This document shows positions 1 to 11,494 of a stretch of 64,000 bases of DNA, piece by piece (the first letter of the stretch is position 1; each line of letters starts with the position of its first letter). The DNA comes from Nematostella vectensis. Lineage: Eukaryota; Cnidaria; Anthozoa; Actiniaria; Edwardsiidae. Both the position numbers and the translations under genes were made by a program. The notes under the pieces are model-generated. The model ran no database searches, was not told where the DNA came from, and saw nothing but the letters and a program-made list of their open reading frames with translations. The stretch lies in assembly GCF_932526225.1 (NCBI RefSeq), contig NC_064041.1, positions 250,001 through 314,000 of the forward strand, written 5' to 3'.

Positions 1-408
1 TATATCAATCAAAGAGCTTTTCCGTTTTCGTTATTTTCACGCGCGCGCTTTAGGCAATAGCGTCATTTCAAACGAGCGCGTGCTTTTTTGGAATTTGATT
101 TTCAATCACATTTTATCGCGTTTTTATAGAAAACAAATCCCAAGCAGTTCGCTGATATTCCTTTACATGTACAAAACATTCTTTTCAACTTAGCGATGAT
201 CGATTTTTGTAGCTCTGCACTCGACAAGGGCTAGCGGGAATCAACCCTCCTTCTTAGGCACGTCCGTTATTGCGCGCGCTCGTATTTCAATTTTTTCCGT
301 GAAGATCGCTGATTGGTACATGTTCGCGCATGCGCATGCAATAAATACTGAACCCTCTTTCACGCGAGTCAGAATGTCGAGCGCAAAGAGAGTCCCAGGT
401 CTGGACTA
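1..408. mobile_element. MITE, right-hand part (left part outside window)
   Basis: This stretch is nearly identical to 16748-17156, the right part of a complete inverted-repeat element inserted in the retrotransposon env gene. It ends in the same terminal sequence, GGTCTGGACTA, at 408. The left terminal repeat lies outside the window. It has no coding capacity, so it is a non-autonomous DNA element. Confidence 0.8.
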
Positions 409-1030
409 CATGACCTTAATACTTGCAACTTCTAACAAAACACTTTGACAATTCGTCATTCGAGACTTTGTTATCAACTCGACGCACATGTGATTGTCAT
501 TTCCAAACCTGTACTCAGAATAATGATACATATTAACCTTTCATCAGAAGAACATGGCTTTGTTTCCATTAACACATGATTTTCTAGAAACTAGCTTTTT
601 GCTGAAACTGGTTTTACCATGTTGATATGTCAATCTACAAGTTGATGCTGAATTGACCTTAGCGAACAGAACGCTAAATACCTATGTAGAGTAAAATGCA
701 GTTAAAAGTCGTAAATTTTTAGTATGACAACATCAGCGTGATAAGGATCGAAAGAATATGGATTTTAAAAAGGGGGTCACTGATTTCTTTGGGTGTTTGT
801 CTCCTCTACATATATAAGTTGATCAAGTTTCAAGTCAGACTTCTTTGTTCAACGAGTCCCAGTTTGGGGGCAGTTATTTGGCATGCACAATCCAGGAGTC
901 CAGGCAACGTTTTATCTATGAAATGCAAACCTGTATACACCCTTTATACATTATTTTTTCATGGTTTCTGCTATTTGATATTTATAAAGTGTTTGTTCCA
1001 TATTTAAAATTATTAACAAAACGTTAATGT
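409..1030. other. Intergenic, no gene recognised
   Basis: AT-rich sequence with only short chance ORFs (for example 738-1007) that lack domain, splice or composition support. No repeat was noticed. Confidence 0.5.
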
Positions 1031-1290
1031 TATAAGCGCTCTTCCTCATCAACATCCTCGCTCATATCTGATTTGCTGTCTTCCTCTTTTTCTTTCTTGG
1101 CTTCACTTTTCTCAAAAGGAGAAGAACGAAAAGCCTTCTTGGTTTTTCTGCGTCATATTAAGCATCAACCTTTATCAGGTTGACAACCTGGAATTGGTAG
1201 CACCTTTGAGAAATTGAGTGTCTTCAGTTTTTCTTTTTTTTTTTCAGCGAATTCTTTCGCCTGCACTTTCTGATCAGCTTGCAAGGTCAT
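1031..1290 (-). CDS. Possible Lys/Glu-rich C-terminal coding fragment
   Basis: On the minus strand, 1147-1031 reads as a charged Lys/Glu/Asp-rich segment ending in the acidic tail DEEERL and a TAA stop at 1031-1033. Just upstream, about 1280-1188, is another Lys-rich frame with a consensus-like donor (CCAG|GTTGTC), which would join in phase to an acceptor at 1148. The implied intron is only 40 nt, shorter than expected for an animal gene, so this may be a decayed or processed copy instead. The product is not recognised; the composition suits a nucleolar or chromatin protein but is not diagnostic. Confidence 0.2.
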
Positions 1291-2280
1291 GTTAGATGGT
1301 AAACAAGAAATAATAACTTAAAAGGTTTAACGTTTTGGTTTTTTAGGGGTAATTCGTTTGCTTCTGTGGTATTTTATAGGGCAGCAATTTTTGGTGTTTA
1401 GGTATTTGAGGGCTATGTTTCAAATTTCCTGACAAGCATCCCTATCACTTTTACCCTGAAAAAGTATTGAAGCCTACTGTATGTTATTTCATACCAAGTG
1501 CATTATTAAACAAAATGTAGTTCTCAATTTGGAATTTTTGATCCCGCAACAGTGCCCAGTGAAACAACTCTTTTGATTCCATGTTTTTCTCTTTTGTAGC
1601 TGAGGTTAGTCCAGCTATTATACTGTTGCTGGGAGTCTATGAAATATAAGTAAATTGATGTTTTAATCAGTGTCTACAACTACAGCTTATTTACAGACTT
1701 AGACTAGATAATGGTATAGTACCCCCCCCCCCAATTTTTGCTATTTTTGGGGGATGAGTTAGACTGTCTAGTTGGTTGAGTTGAGTGCTACACAGCATTT
1801 ATAACTGTAGATGTCATGTGAAGGGAAGTAAAAAAAAGATGCACTAGAAAGGGATAAGGGTGGGGGGAAGGAAGCGTCTTCCCGCCATGCTTTGCGCGAA
1901 AAAAAATTCACTTTTAGTGGCTCGCAAAGTGGCGATCGGAGCGTAATCGTAGCGTGACTTGACGAGCCCAGTGCTCCTCTGCGGGATCGTCCAATGGTAA
2001 ACAAAGCTATCAGCAGTAAAGGCACTGCCTAAAAGCGGAGCCAGCATGACTTTTTTCAGCATAAACTTGTGTAGACCCCCCTTCCCTGCACTTTCATTAT
2101 GCATCATGTTCCACCACCCACAAAAAGGCACCATATGTAAAACATATAAAGATTGCATGTTCTATAAATACTGCAATTATTATTAAAAGGTGTCCTCCCA
2201 ATCCTCCTAGGGAATATCTAGAACAAAACTGGTTGCTATTTTATTCTCTTCAAAATTAAAAACAATAAACAAATACATAT
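1291..2280. other. Intergenic with a palindromic dispersed repeat
   Basis: No gene is supported. A copy of the recurrent motif around TTTAGGCAGTGCC lies at 2018-2045 in minus orientation. A C-homopolymer is at about 1722-1732. The overlapping minus-strand ORFs at 1768-2158 have no recognisable domain. Confidence 0.5.
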
Positions 2281-2493
2281 TGTATTGATGTGTGCGTGAT
2301 GTAGCGAAACAGATTAAGAGCTTAAGTTGATGATTGTATGACAGTTAGGTCGCTAGTAATACGATGCTGGGTGTATCAGATTTAGACTTGAACCCGATGT
2401 CGAAAGCGAGTGAATTATTTTGTTAAAAGTCCCAACTTCATTGTAATTCTTTGTCTCTGGGCCACCAAACCCTATCCCGACCGAGCTATTACA
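2281..2493 (+). repeat. 5' LTR of Gypsy element 1
   Basis: It matches 7521-7725 almost base for base, apart from an 8-nt length difference near the 3' end and a few substitutions. It starts TG and ends CA. It would supply promoter and polyadenylation functions. Confidence 0.92.
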
Positions 2494-2496
2494 TAT

Positions 2497-2514
2497 TGGC
2501 ACCCCCGACGGGAC
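2497..2514 (+). other. Primer binding site
   Basis: TGGCACCCCCGACGGGAC begins three bases after the 5' LTR. The TGG start complements the CCA tail of a tRNA. The tRNA species was not determined. Confidence 0.7.
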
Positions 2515-2530
2515 GTTCGATTAGTTAGAC

Positions 2531-3379
2531 ATGGATCTTTCGATGGAGGAGAAGTTGTATATGGGAAAAAAGCGGGTTACTGAACTCGTAGCGGAGTTGA
2601 AAACACAAGGAGCTCCCCCGGAGGAATTTCGTATTTCTGTGGCAAAATTAGCCGAAGAGTATGAGAAGAAATTCGCCGCTGAAGTTTTTTAAGGAGGAAT
2701 TTGTGAAGATGGAGTCTTTTTTAAGCAGAAAGAAGGGGAAGTATTAGCGTGTTTTGCCTCGCGCCTCGACAACCACGTGAGGCTCGCTTACGTAAGGAAT
2801 ACAGAACTCTTGCCGGACGAAAGCGCCGTTGAGAGGCAACTGCTTATGGTGTTCTGGGCAGGCTTGCATCCTGAGATCAAAGACAAAGAAAGACACCGTA
2901 AAGACGCGTGCAAAAGCTTTTCTGAGCTTATCACTGCAGCACGATACGGAGAAAAAGAGCTCTCCACGACCCAGGCCCCAAAACGCGTGGCCCGATCCAA
3001 TGTTACCGTCAAGGCCGGACCACAGGAAGCCCGGGAAAGCACCAAGAAAAAAAAACCAGAATGGATAGCAGAAATCTGCGCAGCTTTCTCGAGAGAGGTT
3101 ATAGGAGTCCTGAAGGAAACCCTGGAGCGGGGGCCTGGGGCCGATTAGAGTGCTCCGCTGGATTCTGACGTGGGACGAGCCCCTATCGCGAGAGGGCGGC
3201 GGGATCAAGAGCCTAGTGGCGACCGCCCGACCTGCTACAACTGTGGAGAACGGGGTCACGTGGCCATTGGCTGCAGAAACCCCCCGCAGTTCCGTAACCA
3301 GGGAAACAGACCGCCTCATCAGTTCGTTAACCAGGGAAACGGACAGAGGCCTCTTCCATGGGGCAATCAGAGGCCTTAA
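2531..3379 (+). pseudogene. gag of Gypsy element 1, broken
   Basis: A first ORF (2531-2692, 53 codons) encodes a short charged N-terminal piece and stops. Gag-like sequence resumes in another frame (2777-3148; capsid C-terminal part, Lys-rich tail). A further frame carries a CCHC zinc knuckle (CYNCGERGHVAIGC, near 3233-3274), the nucleocapsid RNA-binding motif. Stops and frame changes between the pieces show that gag is inactive. The normal Gag role is to package element RNA in virus-like particles. Confidence 0.8.
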
Positions 3380-3419
3380 ACAATTCGGACAGTCCCCCAC
3401 CTGTTGGAATTAGTGCCCG

Positions 3420-5366
3420 AGAATTACCAAGCGACCTAGTCGGCGAATCAAATGAGTGTGTAGCCTTTGCAGATGGCAATGCTGGCTTGGCGCTGCTCGA
3501 GACACAGGCAGTCAGGTAACATCGGTTTCCGAATCATTCTACAAACGCTATTTGTTGCATCGTGCTCTGAGACCATTAAGTGATCTGATACGTGTTGTTG
3601 GAGCCAGTGGCCAGGATGTACCATTTATAGGCTACATATCGGTGGAATTTTATTTTCCTGTAAAAGAAATTGGGACTAATGAGACGTTTGAGACACTGGC
3701 ACTAGTGGTACCTGATAATGAGTACAATTCGCGTGTGCCTTTTGTGATCGGCACTAATTTGTCACTTAGATGTAGGCGGAGCTATCAGATGGCACAAGGA
3801 AAATTATTCCCACAAAACGCAAGGATTTCGACACGTGGATGAGTGTTAATCGTTCTTTAAACAATTCGCTAAAGTTTTCGGTGAGGAAACAGACGGTGGG
3901 ATGACAATAAAGAGCGCGTCACGACATTCCATAAAAGTGGGGCCTCAAGAAATGTGTGCATTTGGGGAATTGCCCCGTCTATGCCAGGGTGTAATGTGAA
4001 AGTCTTGATTGAGACAGGGGCTGGCAGGTCAAACTCAATGGGACTATCGGCTACGCCTAGCCTAATTAGCTTACCTGGGAAGGGAACCAAGTGTCGTGTG
4101 CCAGTAGAGTTGACAAACAACTCTACGCAGCCAATCACTATTCCCCGTAAAGCAGCTATTGCTAGTGCACAGGTGGTACAAGGAGTGGTGGCACACCGTT
4201 CGGTAGGCGACCACGGGTCAACATCCAAGGGAGGGACTGGGGCGACTACAGTGATAGAGGTCGACCTGTTGGATACTCCTTTGTCGCCTGCACAAAAGGC
4301 TTGGGTGCAATCGTTGATAAACAAAATGTCTCACGCCTTCGCAATGCACGATAAGGATTTGAGCAGGACTGACGCAGTGAGGCATACTATTAAATTGACT
4401 GACGATATCCCGGTTCGGCAGCCCCATAGGCGCGTCCCCCCTGGACAGCTTGAAGAGTTTAGATCTGCAATCGAGGATTTGCTAGAATCGCGTACGATAC
4501 GCGAGTCTAATAGCCCATATGCCTCACCGGTGGTCCTTGTCCGGGAGAAAGATGGCGCTTTGCGCGTATGTGTAGACTTTAGGCAGCTTAATGCGAAGAC
4601 GGTCAGGGACTCTTACCCGATCCCGCGTATCACAGAAACCCTGGAGTCGTTACAAGGGGCGCAATCGTTTTGTTCATTGGACTTGCAGAGTGGGTATCTT
4701 CAGGTCGAGGTAGAAGATGAGGACAAGTCTAAGACAGCGATGACCACGTCTTTTGGATTGTTCGAGTTCAACAGGATGCCATTTCCAGCAACATTACAAC
4801 GTCTAATGGAACGTTGTTTAACGGGGCTAAACCTGAACATCTGTTTGGCATACCTGGACGACGTGATTGTGTTCGCAAGAACTTTCGAAGAAATGCTTCA
4901 TCGCCTGGAGGCGGTACTTCAGCGTTTAAGTGAGTTTGGTCTGAAGCTTAAGCCCTCTAAATGCAAGTTTTTTCAGACGGAACTCGCCTATTTGGGACAT
5001 GTGGTCACAAGAGAGGGGGTCAAGCCAGATCCAAAGGTAGAAGCATTGGAGGAGTGGCGTCAACACCCTCCAACCAATGCTAAGGACTTGCAGACCTTCC
5101 TTGGTTTTGCCGGATACTACCGTACCTTTGTTGAACGTTTCTCGGTTATCGCCGAACCTCTCAACGAGCTGGTTACGGTCTGGACAGCGGAATGTCAGGG
5201 CGCGTTTGAATGCTTAATCGACAGGCTTTGCTCTAGCGCAGTCCTCGCCTTCCCTGATTTTAATAAGCCTTTTGTGCTGCATAAAGACGCTTCTGGCGAG
5301 GGCCTTGGAGCAGCTCCAAGAACTCCAAGAAGATGGTATTCCAAGGGTAATAGCGTATGGCAGTAG
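3420..5366 (+). pseudogene. pol: protease and reverse transcriptase of Gypsy element 1, broken
   Basis: The protease active-site motif DTGSQVTSV is at about 3495-3521 in the 3456-3842 frame. Reverse transcriptase lies in 3954-5366, with the motif LRVCVDFRQLNAKTVRDSYP and the catalytic YLDD at about 4850-4861. The normally conserved stretch after RMPF is shortened by a small deletion near 4785, which alone would probably disable the enzyme. The frame ends early at 5366 while RNase H continues in another frame from 5357. Confidence 0.88.
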
Positions 5367-6070
5367 GTCGTCAGCAGCGGAAGAGATACTGCGCGTACCG
5401 TCGTGAATTTCTTGCGCTAAAGTGGGCCGTGACAGAGAAATTCCACGACTACTTGTACGGACGCCAGTTTCATGTGATAACTGATAGTAACCCGCTGACC
5501 TACCAACTGACGAGTGCCAAGCTTAGTGCTAGTGATCATCGTTGGCTTTCCGCACTTTCTTCATTTGATTTCACTATCAGCTATCGGCCAGGGAAATCGT
5601 GCGGGAACGCCGACAGTTTGTCCAGGATGCCGCAAGCAGACATCTCATGCTCTCCACCAGAGGCGAGCAGAGAGGACTTTTTACGACCATTCTTAGACAG
5701 GCTGCTACCTGTTGGAGCACAACCGGAAGTGTTGTCCCTCGATGAGTTGCAAGTGTTATGTGACGCTCACGTAGCAACGACGACGCCTCTCTGCCAGCAG
5801 CAGCAAAGTGCTCCAAGCTTAGTAGTTACTCCCACTGAATGGTCACGACGCCAGAAAGAGGACCCAGTCATTCAGAAGGTGATGCACGCAGTAAAAACCA
5901 ATAAGCAACCAACGCAAACGACTAGCAGAGAAGAGAAAGCTGCTGTCCAACGCATTTGGAAGGAAAAGGATCGCTTGGTTATCCGAAGCGAAGTGTTGTA
6001 TCGCCGAAGAATCGTCGAGGAAGGAGAAAGCTGGTGTTGCCTGCGGCGTAAAGAGGGCTTGCATTCAAGG
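5357..6070 (+). pseudogene. pol: RNase H region of Gypsy element 1
   Basis: This frame has the Gypsy RNase H signature: YRREFLALKWAV, then FHVITDSNPLTYQL, then the tail DFTISYRPGKSCGNADSLSR near 5571-5630. It overlaps the end of the RT frame, so a frameshift separates the two. The segment leading to integrase (5650-6070) is charged and unremarkable. Confidence 0.85.
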
Positions 6071-6719
6071 GTCTTCATCATGATTGTGGGCATCTGGGGA
6101 GGGACAGGACATTGGACCTGGTGCGCCAGAGGTACTTCTGGCCTGGGATGGCTGCAGACGTGACTTCATATATAAGTACCTGCGATCGCTGCGTCAAAAG
6201 GTCACTAGACCCACCACGGGCTCCAATGGTTCCAATAATAGCGACAGCACCTATGGAACTCATATCTATCGACTTCATGTCGCTCGAGAAAGGCAAGGAT
6301 GGGTACGAGCATCTGTTAGTCGCCACCGATAGTTCACCAAGTATACATGGGCGTTCCCCACACGAAACCACGAAGGCATCGACGGTAGCTAAGATCCTGT
6401 GGGAGAGAATTTTTGTGAGTTACGGATTTCCCCAGAGGCTTCACTCGGACCAGGGAAGAGATTTTGAGTCGCGACTGCTCAGGGACTGGCAAATGTGGAA
6501 AAGTCGAGAACAACACCATACCATCCACAAGGCAATGGCCAGACAGAGCGATTCAACAGAACTCTACTCAATAGGCTGGGGACCCTGGAAGTAGATAAGA
6601 AGAAGGGTTGGCCGGATTATGTTGCAGGACTAGTCCATGCTTATAATGCTACCAAACACTCAACTACGGGATACTCAACGTCATATCTCATGTTCGGGAG
6701 GAACCCAAGACTACCCTAG
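6050..6719 (+). pseudogene. pol: integrase of Gypsy element 1, frameshifted
   Basis: The HHCC zinc-binding region is split over two frames around 6084-6220 (CDRCVKRS gives the paired cysteines). Catalytic-core blocks follow: ISIDFMSLE (first Asp, near 6265), HSDQGRDFES (second Asp, near 6445) and GNGQTERFNR (Glu, near 6530). The last block is in a different frame (6495-6719) from the first two (6112-6594). Integrase would insert element cDNA; this copy is broken. Confidence 0.85.
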
Positions 6720-6721
6720 GA

Positions 6722-7448
6722 TGTCACTCTTGGCCCGGACCCCGTATATGACCCACAGCCATACGCTGCATATATAGAGAATCTCCACGACAAGCTGACA
6801 GATGCATATTCTCGAGCACAACAGGAGATAGAAAAGAAAGCCGAAGCTAATAAGCGCCGGTATGATGCCCTAAGTGAAGACCTCGCTCTCCAGCCTGGGG
6901 ACAGAGTCCTGGTGAAAAACCTCAGCACAAGAGGCAAGCACAAACTGCAGGATCGATGGGATGATGTCCCATATCGAGTCGTTTGCCGCTCTGGGGGTCA
7001 GCCGGTGTACGTGGTACAACAGGAGCAGAGTGGGAAGAAGAGAGTCCTCCACCGCAACATCCTACTGCCCTATCGAGCGGAGCGGGCAGGCCCCGAACCC
7101 AGAAAGCAACACCGGCGGAAAGATCCCCCGCGCAGACAGCATGAGGACGACACGGAAAGCTCTGCTAGCGACTCAGATAGCTTCTGGTCAGACTTCGTCG
7201 CGACTGACCTTAATCCGTTAGCGGTTCCGTTTACCATGGATGCAGAAGGTGAAGAGCCGGAGATGCACATTCAACAAGAATATGACGATGATGTTCAGGA
7301 GTCAAAGTCAGGAGGGGAAGTAGCTGAGGAGCGTCCTGACAGACTTCGGCCGAGGAGGGTAGTGAGACCTCCTGCCCGCCTCATTTGCGACTCTGTGTGG
7401 TCACAGCAAGTATCGACACTGAACTATGGTATCACCATTTTGCCATAG
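6722..7448 (+). pseudogene. pol C-terminal tail of Gypsy element 1
   Basis: The frame 6912-7448 begins with the integrase C-terminal beta-barrel type sequence (LQDRWDDVPYRVV, then VLHRNILLPYR). It continues into a highly charged Asp/Glu/Arg tail ending at 7448. No chromodomain is visible. The preceding part (6722-6911) is open in another frame and carries the usual helical spacer. Confidence 0.6.
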
Positions 7449-7510
7449 CAAAAAAAAGGGAAAAAATGACACAAGTTTTGTTTTATTGACTCTAGACGCC
7501 CTTCCTCATC

Positions 7511-7520
7511 AGGGGGAGAA
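7511..7520 (+). other. Polypurine tract
   Basis: AGGGGGAGAA lies directly before the 3' LTR, the expected place for plus-strand primer formation. Confidence 0.65.
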
Positions 7521-7725
7521 TGTAGTGATGTGTGCGTGATGTAGCGAAACAGATTAAGAGCTTAAGTTGATGATTGTATTACAGTTAGGTCGCTAGTAAT
7601 ACGATTCTGGGTGTATCAGATTTAGACTTGAACCCGATGTCGAAAGCGAGTGAATTATTTTGTTAAACGTCCCAACTTCATTGTAATTCTTGGCCACCAA
7701 ACCCTATCCCGACCGAGCTATTACA
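7521..7725 (+). repeat. 3' LTR of Gypsy element 1
   Basis: Direct repeat of 2281-2493, ending in CGAGCTATTACA at 7725 and followed by the ATAT target duplication. Confidence 0.92.
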
Positions 7726-9240
7726 ATATCAAATTCCTATACATTAATCAGCAAATCACACTATCATAGTGGATTTGAGGTAAAAGTACTCATTCCCTGC
7801 CTGTACTGTCCCAATTCATTTTACTCCTTTAAATTACTTTACTTAACTTGCAAAGATAGGTCTTTATCATTTTCTTTCTCTTGTGTAAGTTTCAAAGTAA
7901 GCAATTTAAAAAATTGGAAAATATCTTTATTAACCTTCTCTCTTGTGCTTTAGAATGTAACTTTGCTAAGGGTGGATTAAAAGCACTCCAACATATTTGA
8001 AAAGAATCAAAATCAAAGTGTAGTATCCTGTTGGGGGAGGAGGGTTGATAGGGACATACCCCTAGCTTAGAATGGGAAAACCTTGCTGGCTCCGCTTTTA
8101 GGCAGTGCCTAAATTTATAAATTAGTTTTTTTTATTAACAGTGCTCTGTGTAGCTTCATTTGATAGACAACTGATACTGAACAGATATTTCCTATTTTAC
8201 ATTTCTATAATCAAATAATCTAACATATATGTGTCTTGCCGTGTACAGCATTACTCAGTTCTTTTGTTGAGTACAGCTTTGAAGATCAAGATACTTCAGC
8301 AGATGTTTGCGGCAAGAGAGCCCAACATTTTGCACCCAAAAATACCTATGATGAAAATTTTCAGCCATTTTTTAAACACACTTCAGGTACAGGTACCAAA
8401 TTGCTGGAAGATGCAACTACAATTCTTTGCGAATAAAAATATTTCAATTCACTATCCTTTTCCTACTTCAGTCTAACAGTACAGTTATATCATTCTTAAA
8501 TGCTAACCTCCCAGTTAAAACCCCAGACAAAGTTACCATAGATAAGAGAAGAGAAATCCCATTTGACAGCATCCATTCAGGAGGGGGAGGGCTCCTCCTA
8601 AATTAGTCAGACGGGGTTGTTTGTCCTATCTTAAGGGTATGAAATTATGCTAACTGCTTTTCCTTAGGGAGGATTCAAAATGCTTAGAGAAAGAAATTGC
8701 TTGACCACACCTTATTTGCTACCTTAAGGGGGTAAGAATTACTGACCACACTGAAAGTGTTATCCCTTAGGGATGAGATCGATCATCCCCTTCTGTTTTT
8801 ATGGGAGTCTCTTTGGGTAAATGGGTATGGTAAACAGCAATTTTACCCCAATAGCAGATATGGCGAAGTCGCAGAAATGTAGGTTATGAATAAACTTGAA
8901 TGAATCTATTTTATAATATCTTAAATGCACTAAGGATGCTGAATAGCGAATCAAATTATTGCTACTCATAAGTAGATTGAATCCCACAAAAGAATGAAAA
9001 GAGCATAGCACTTGGGACAGCCCCCCCTTTAAAAATCACAGTTTTGGTTATTTTAATTGCTAAAAGTTTAGGGCAATATAAACAAAACATCAAAAATATT
9101 TTATAAACCAAACATCAAAAATATTTTTCTCAGGGGAAGAATGCAGATTGATTGAAACATATTTTAAACGGAAGAAAGGAAGGCTAAATATTTTGCTAAA
9201 ATATGCTTCTCATCATCCAGGACATCATAAACAAACAAAC
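7726..9240. other. Intergenic, repeats and possible exon fragments
   Basis: Mostly AT-rich non-coding DNA. The recurrent palindromic motif occurs at 8085-8114 (CTCCGCTTTTAGGCAGTGCC within). A plus-strand frame at 8260-8436 looks protein-like in composition and is listed separately. Nothing else is supported. Confidence 0.45.
8260..8436 (+). CDS. Possible exon, unidentified
   Basis: This frame reads about 58 residues of balanced composition, including the stretches EDQDTSADVCGKRAQHF and GTGTKLLEDATTILCE, then TAA. A pyrimidine tract followed by an AG near 8268 could be a 3' splice site. No domain was recognised and no partner exons were found, so it could equally be a transposon remnant. Confidence 0.2.
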   Translation, partial: SFVEYSFEDQDTSADVCGKRAQHFAPKNTYDENFQPFFKHTSGTGTKLLEDATTILCE

Positions 9241-9343
9241 CTACTTATTTTTGTCTTTGTACGGGCGAAGGACGTTGAACTGCTTCAGCAACTCTTCCCT
9301 CTCGGCAAATAACACAATTCGTCGTTGTTGTAGCTCATTTGGA
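9241..9343 (-). CDS. Possible terminal coding exon, unidentified
   Basis: On the minus strand this reads a helical, coiled-coil-like segment (RRIVLFAEREELLKQF, then NVLRPYKDKNK) ending in a TAG stop at 9241-9243. An in-frame TAA shortly upstream means it would have to begin at a splice acceptor; candidate AGs exist but none has a strong pyrimidine tract. It could be the last exon of an unseen minus-strand gene. Confidence 0.25.
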
Positions 9344-9721
9344 AAGCTTATGTGGCCAATTTAACAAGTGAAATATTTACACCTGAAAAGGGCAGTTTTA
9401 CACCCAAATCGACGCAGTAGACATAAACAAATGTTGACTTTTCAAACTTAGCTTGGAAAGATCGTATCGCTATGGCGTCCATGGCGAACTGGCTCCATCG
9501 CGGGGGGGTGGGGGGGGGGGGAGGGGGCGAAGTAGTTGATAATATACTTGGAGAGCGATGTATTGTGGGAAAACGCGTCCTACCCCCCCTCTTGAAAGGG
9601 ATGGAAATGCATTTTTTTAGTTATTAAAAAGAAAGTTTCACAACGCCTTGCTCAAATAAATAAATTTGTTTTGGTTGGTGTTGCTTTGTTTTAAATAAAT
9701 GCAAATTAATAGTCTAATATT
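9344..9721. other. Spacer, no gene
   Basis: Non-coding; contains a G-homopolymer block at about 9505-9527 and simple AT-rich sequence. Confidence 0.5.
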
Positions 9722-9821
9722 TGCTTCACACACTGTGCACATAACGACACGCATACACTGTGTACATAACGACACGCACACACTGTGCACATAACGACAC
9801 GCACACACTGTGCTGTTATGA
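9722..9821. repeat. 25-bp minisatellite, left fragment
   Basis: About four copies of the unit containing CATAACGACACGCACAC, the same unit as the large array from 20708. The retrotransposon 9822-20707 separates the two blocks, so it inserted within this satellite. Confidence 0.85.
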
Positions 9822-10371
9822 TAGATTATGTTAGACTGTAGTTAAAGGAAGTAAGGAGATATACAAGTCAAGATAATTACTCTAAGGATACATCAAGGTT
9901 AAAAGTATTCTTGAAGCATTATTAGTTTTCAGCATAGGAGGATGTTCGTTTAATTATAAGGATGAGTGAGATAATGACCTTTGTGTGTTCGCACCATGTT
10001 TCGGAACTCATCTGTCATCTGTAAGTTAACGAGTCTTCTTTTGATACATTTGATGTCGGACGTTGACTGTCTGTATCATTAACACAGCACATAGGACCAC
10101 CCACACTCAAGTAGGAGGTGCTTAGCTCTACTGTTTTTGGTAATCTGATTACTTATGCTTATCCAAGTCACCCAACACCACACCTACGCTACTTGAGCGA
10201 CCATTTCTTTCCCCCTTACGTTTGGTAACTTACGATTACAAGTTAAATATTTGTTTCTCCAAAGTTACCTCTTTACTTTCCCTACCGACTCCCTTAGTTT
10301 CATGGCAAAGGACATTCGTTTTGTATCCTTAAATTATTTTCAAAGCCTTCCTTTGTTATTGCTGATTTTGC
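9822..10371 (+). repeat. Truncated 5' LTR of element 2
   Basis: It aligns with 19852-20432 with few differences (small indels near 10021 and 10046). It then diverges abruptly, while the right copy continues about 275 bp further through a TATA-like TATAAATA and an AATAAA signal. The missing R/U5 part is best explained by deletion. Confidence 0.75.
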
Positions 10372-10379
10372 CGATTTTT

Positions 10380-11368
10380 GATTTTGATTTACAAGAACAA
10401 AATAGTTTAGCGGCTTTAGAAACCACAGTAGAGGAAAGCGGCGACCTTTTGGGACTTCGCGCAGGAATGAAGCCCCCTTCCCCTAAGCGGGGATGGTATA
10501 GAAGATGTAAACGATTTCAACATCCGTTTTCAACGGATGACTGAATTCTATCGCTGGGACGATGAAAGAAAGTTAAGGGCCCTCCCCCTTTACCTAACAG
10601 GTAACGCCAGCGTTTGGTTCAACAGCCACCCTGGGGCAGCGTTGAACACCTGGGACGCAGCTCTTACACAATTGAGAAACCACTTTGATTCTGGGGCAAG
10701 GCAGTGGCTCTTGCGCCAGCAATTGGACCAAAGGGTCCAAGGAAAGTTTGAACCCCTTGCCCAGTACACCGCTGACATCCGCCGGTTATGTCAGCGGCTG
10801 AAATTGCCAAAAAGCGAGTGGTTGCACCAATTTGTGCGCGGCCTGCGGGGACCACTCAAGGAGTACGTCCTACTCCAATCCCCGGCGGATTTTGGAACGG
10901 CTGAAACACAGGCCCGCCTGCGCGATGTTGTGTCCGGACCTCCAAACGATTTGGCTACTGTTTCGGATGAGCTTAGTAAACGGGTTATCAACGGTGTAAC
11001 CGGGGCTTTAGCTAAGACTATCCCCTCATCTAACCCTTCTAAGATTGCTGCTTACGAACCCACCTCCGACCCCAGCCGCCGCCCCACCCGGCCTGGAGCG
11101 GATAACCTTACCAGGGATGACATTAGGCAAATCATCCAACAGGAATTACGCAAAGAGCTCCGCAAATCGAATCCCCCTAACCAAATTTACGATCGTAATC
11201 CCCATATGTAGCCAGTGTAACACTAGAGGCCATACGGCTTATTCCTGTCGCGCCCGGGATTCCCGTATTCCCAACCCGCGCAACCAGAACCCCAATTATT
11301 GCCCCTCCTTCCAGAGACCACAGTGGCAAAGTAATGGGCCTCCCAGACGTCACAACCAGGGAAACTGA
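10380..11368 (+). pseudogene. gag of element 2, frameshifted
   Basis: The capsid-type segment at 10537-11211 contains MTEFYRWDDERKLRALPLYL, then ASVWFNSHP, typical of Gypsy gag. The preceding frame (10380-10544) gives the N-terminal part. A CCHC zinc knuckle (CSQCNTRGHTAYSC, about 11209-11250) lies in the other frame, 11045-11368, so a frameshift near the end of the first ORF separates capsid from nucleocapsid. Confidence 0.8.
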
Positions 11369-11494
11369 TAGCGGCTCCTGGTTATCGGGAACTACTAGGG
11401 GCCCTGGATTTTTATGACAATCATAACTACATAAACGACAATCAAAGCGCGCTTACAATTAACGAAGAGAACCCTCAACAATACACACTACCAG

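Larger units (their letters stand above)
2281..7725 (+). mobile_element. Gypsy-type LTR retrotransposon, degenerate
   Basis: Two direct repeats (2281-2493 and 7521-7725), each running TGTA...TTACA, bound an interior with a tRNA-type primer binding site, gag with a zinc knuckle, aspartic protease, reverse transcriptase, RNase H and integrase in Ty3/Gypsy order. ATAT flanks both sides (2277-2280 and 7726-7729) and fits a 4-bp target duplication. Stops and frameshifts break every gene, so the copy is not autonomous. The LTRs are still very similar, which suggests a fairly recent insertion. Confidence 0.93.

Noticed and set aside
2744-3400. 218-residue minus-strand ORF
   Set aside because: Antisense to Gypsy gag with its zinc knuckle; no domain of its own.
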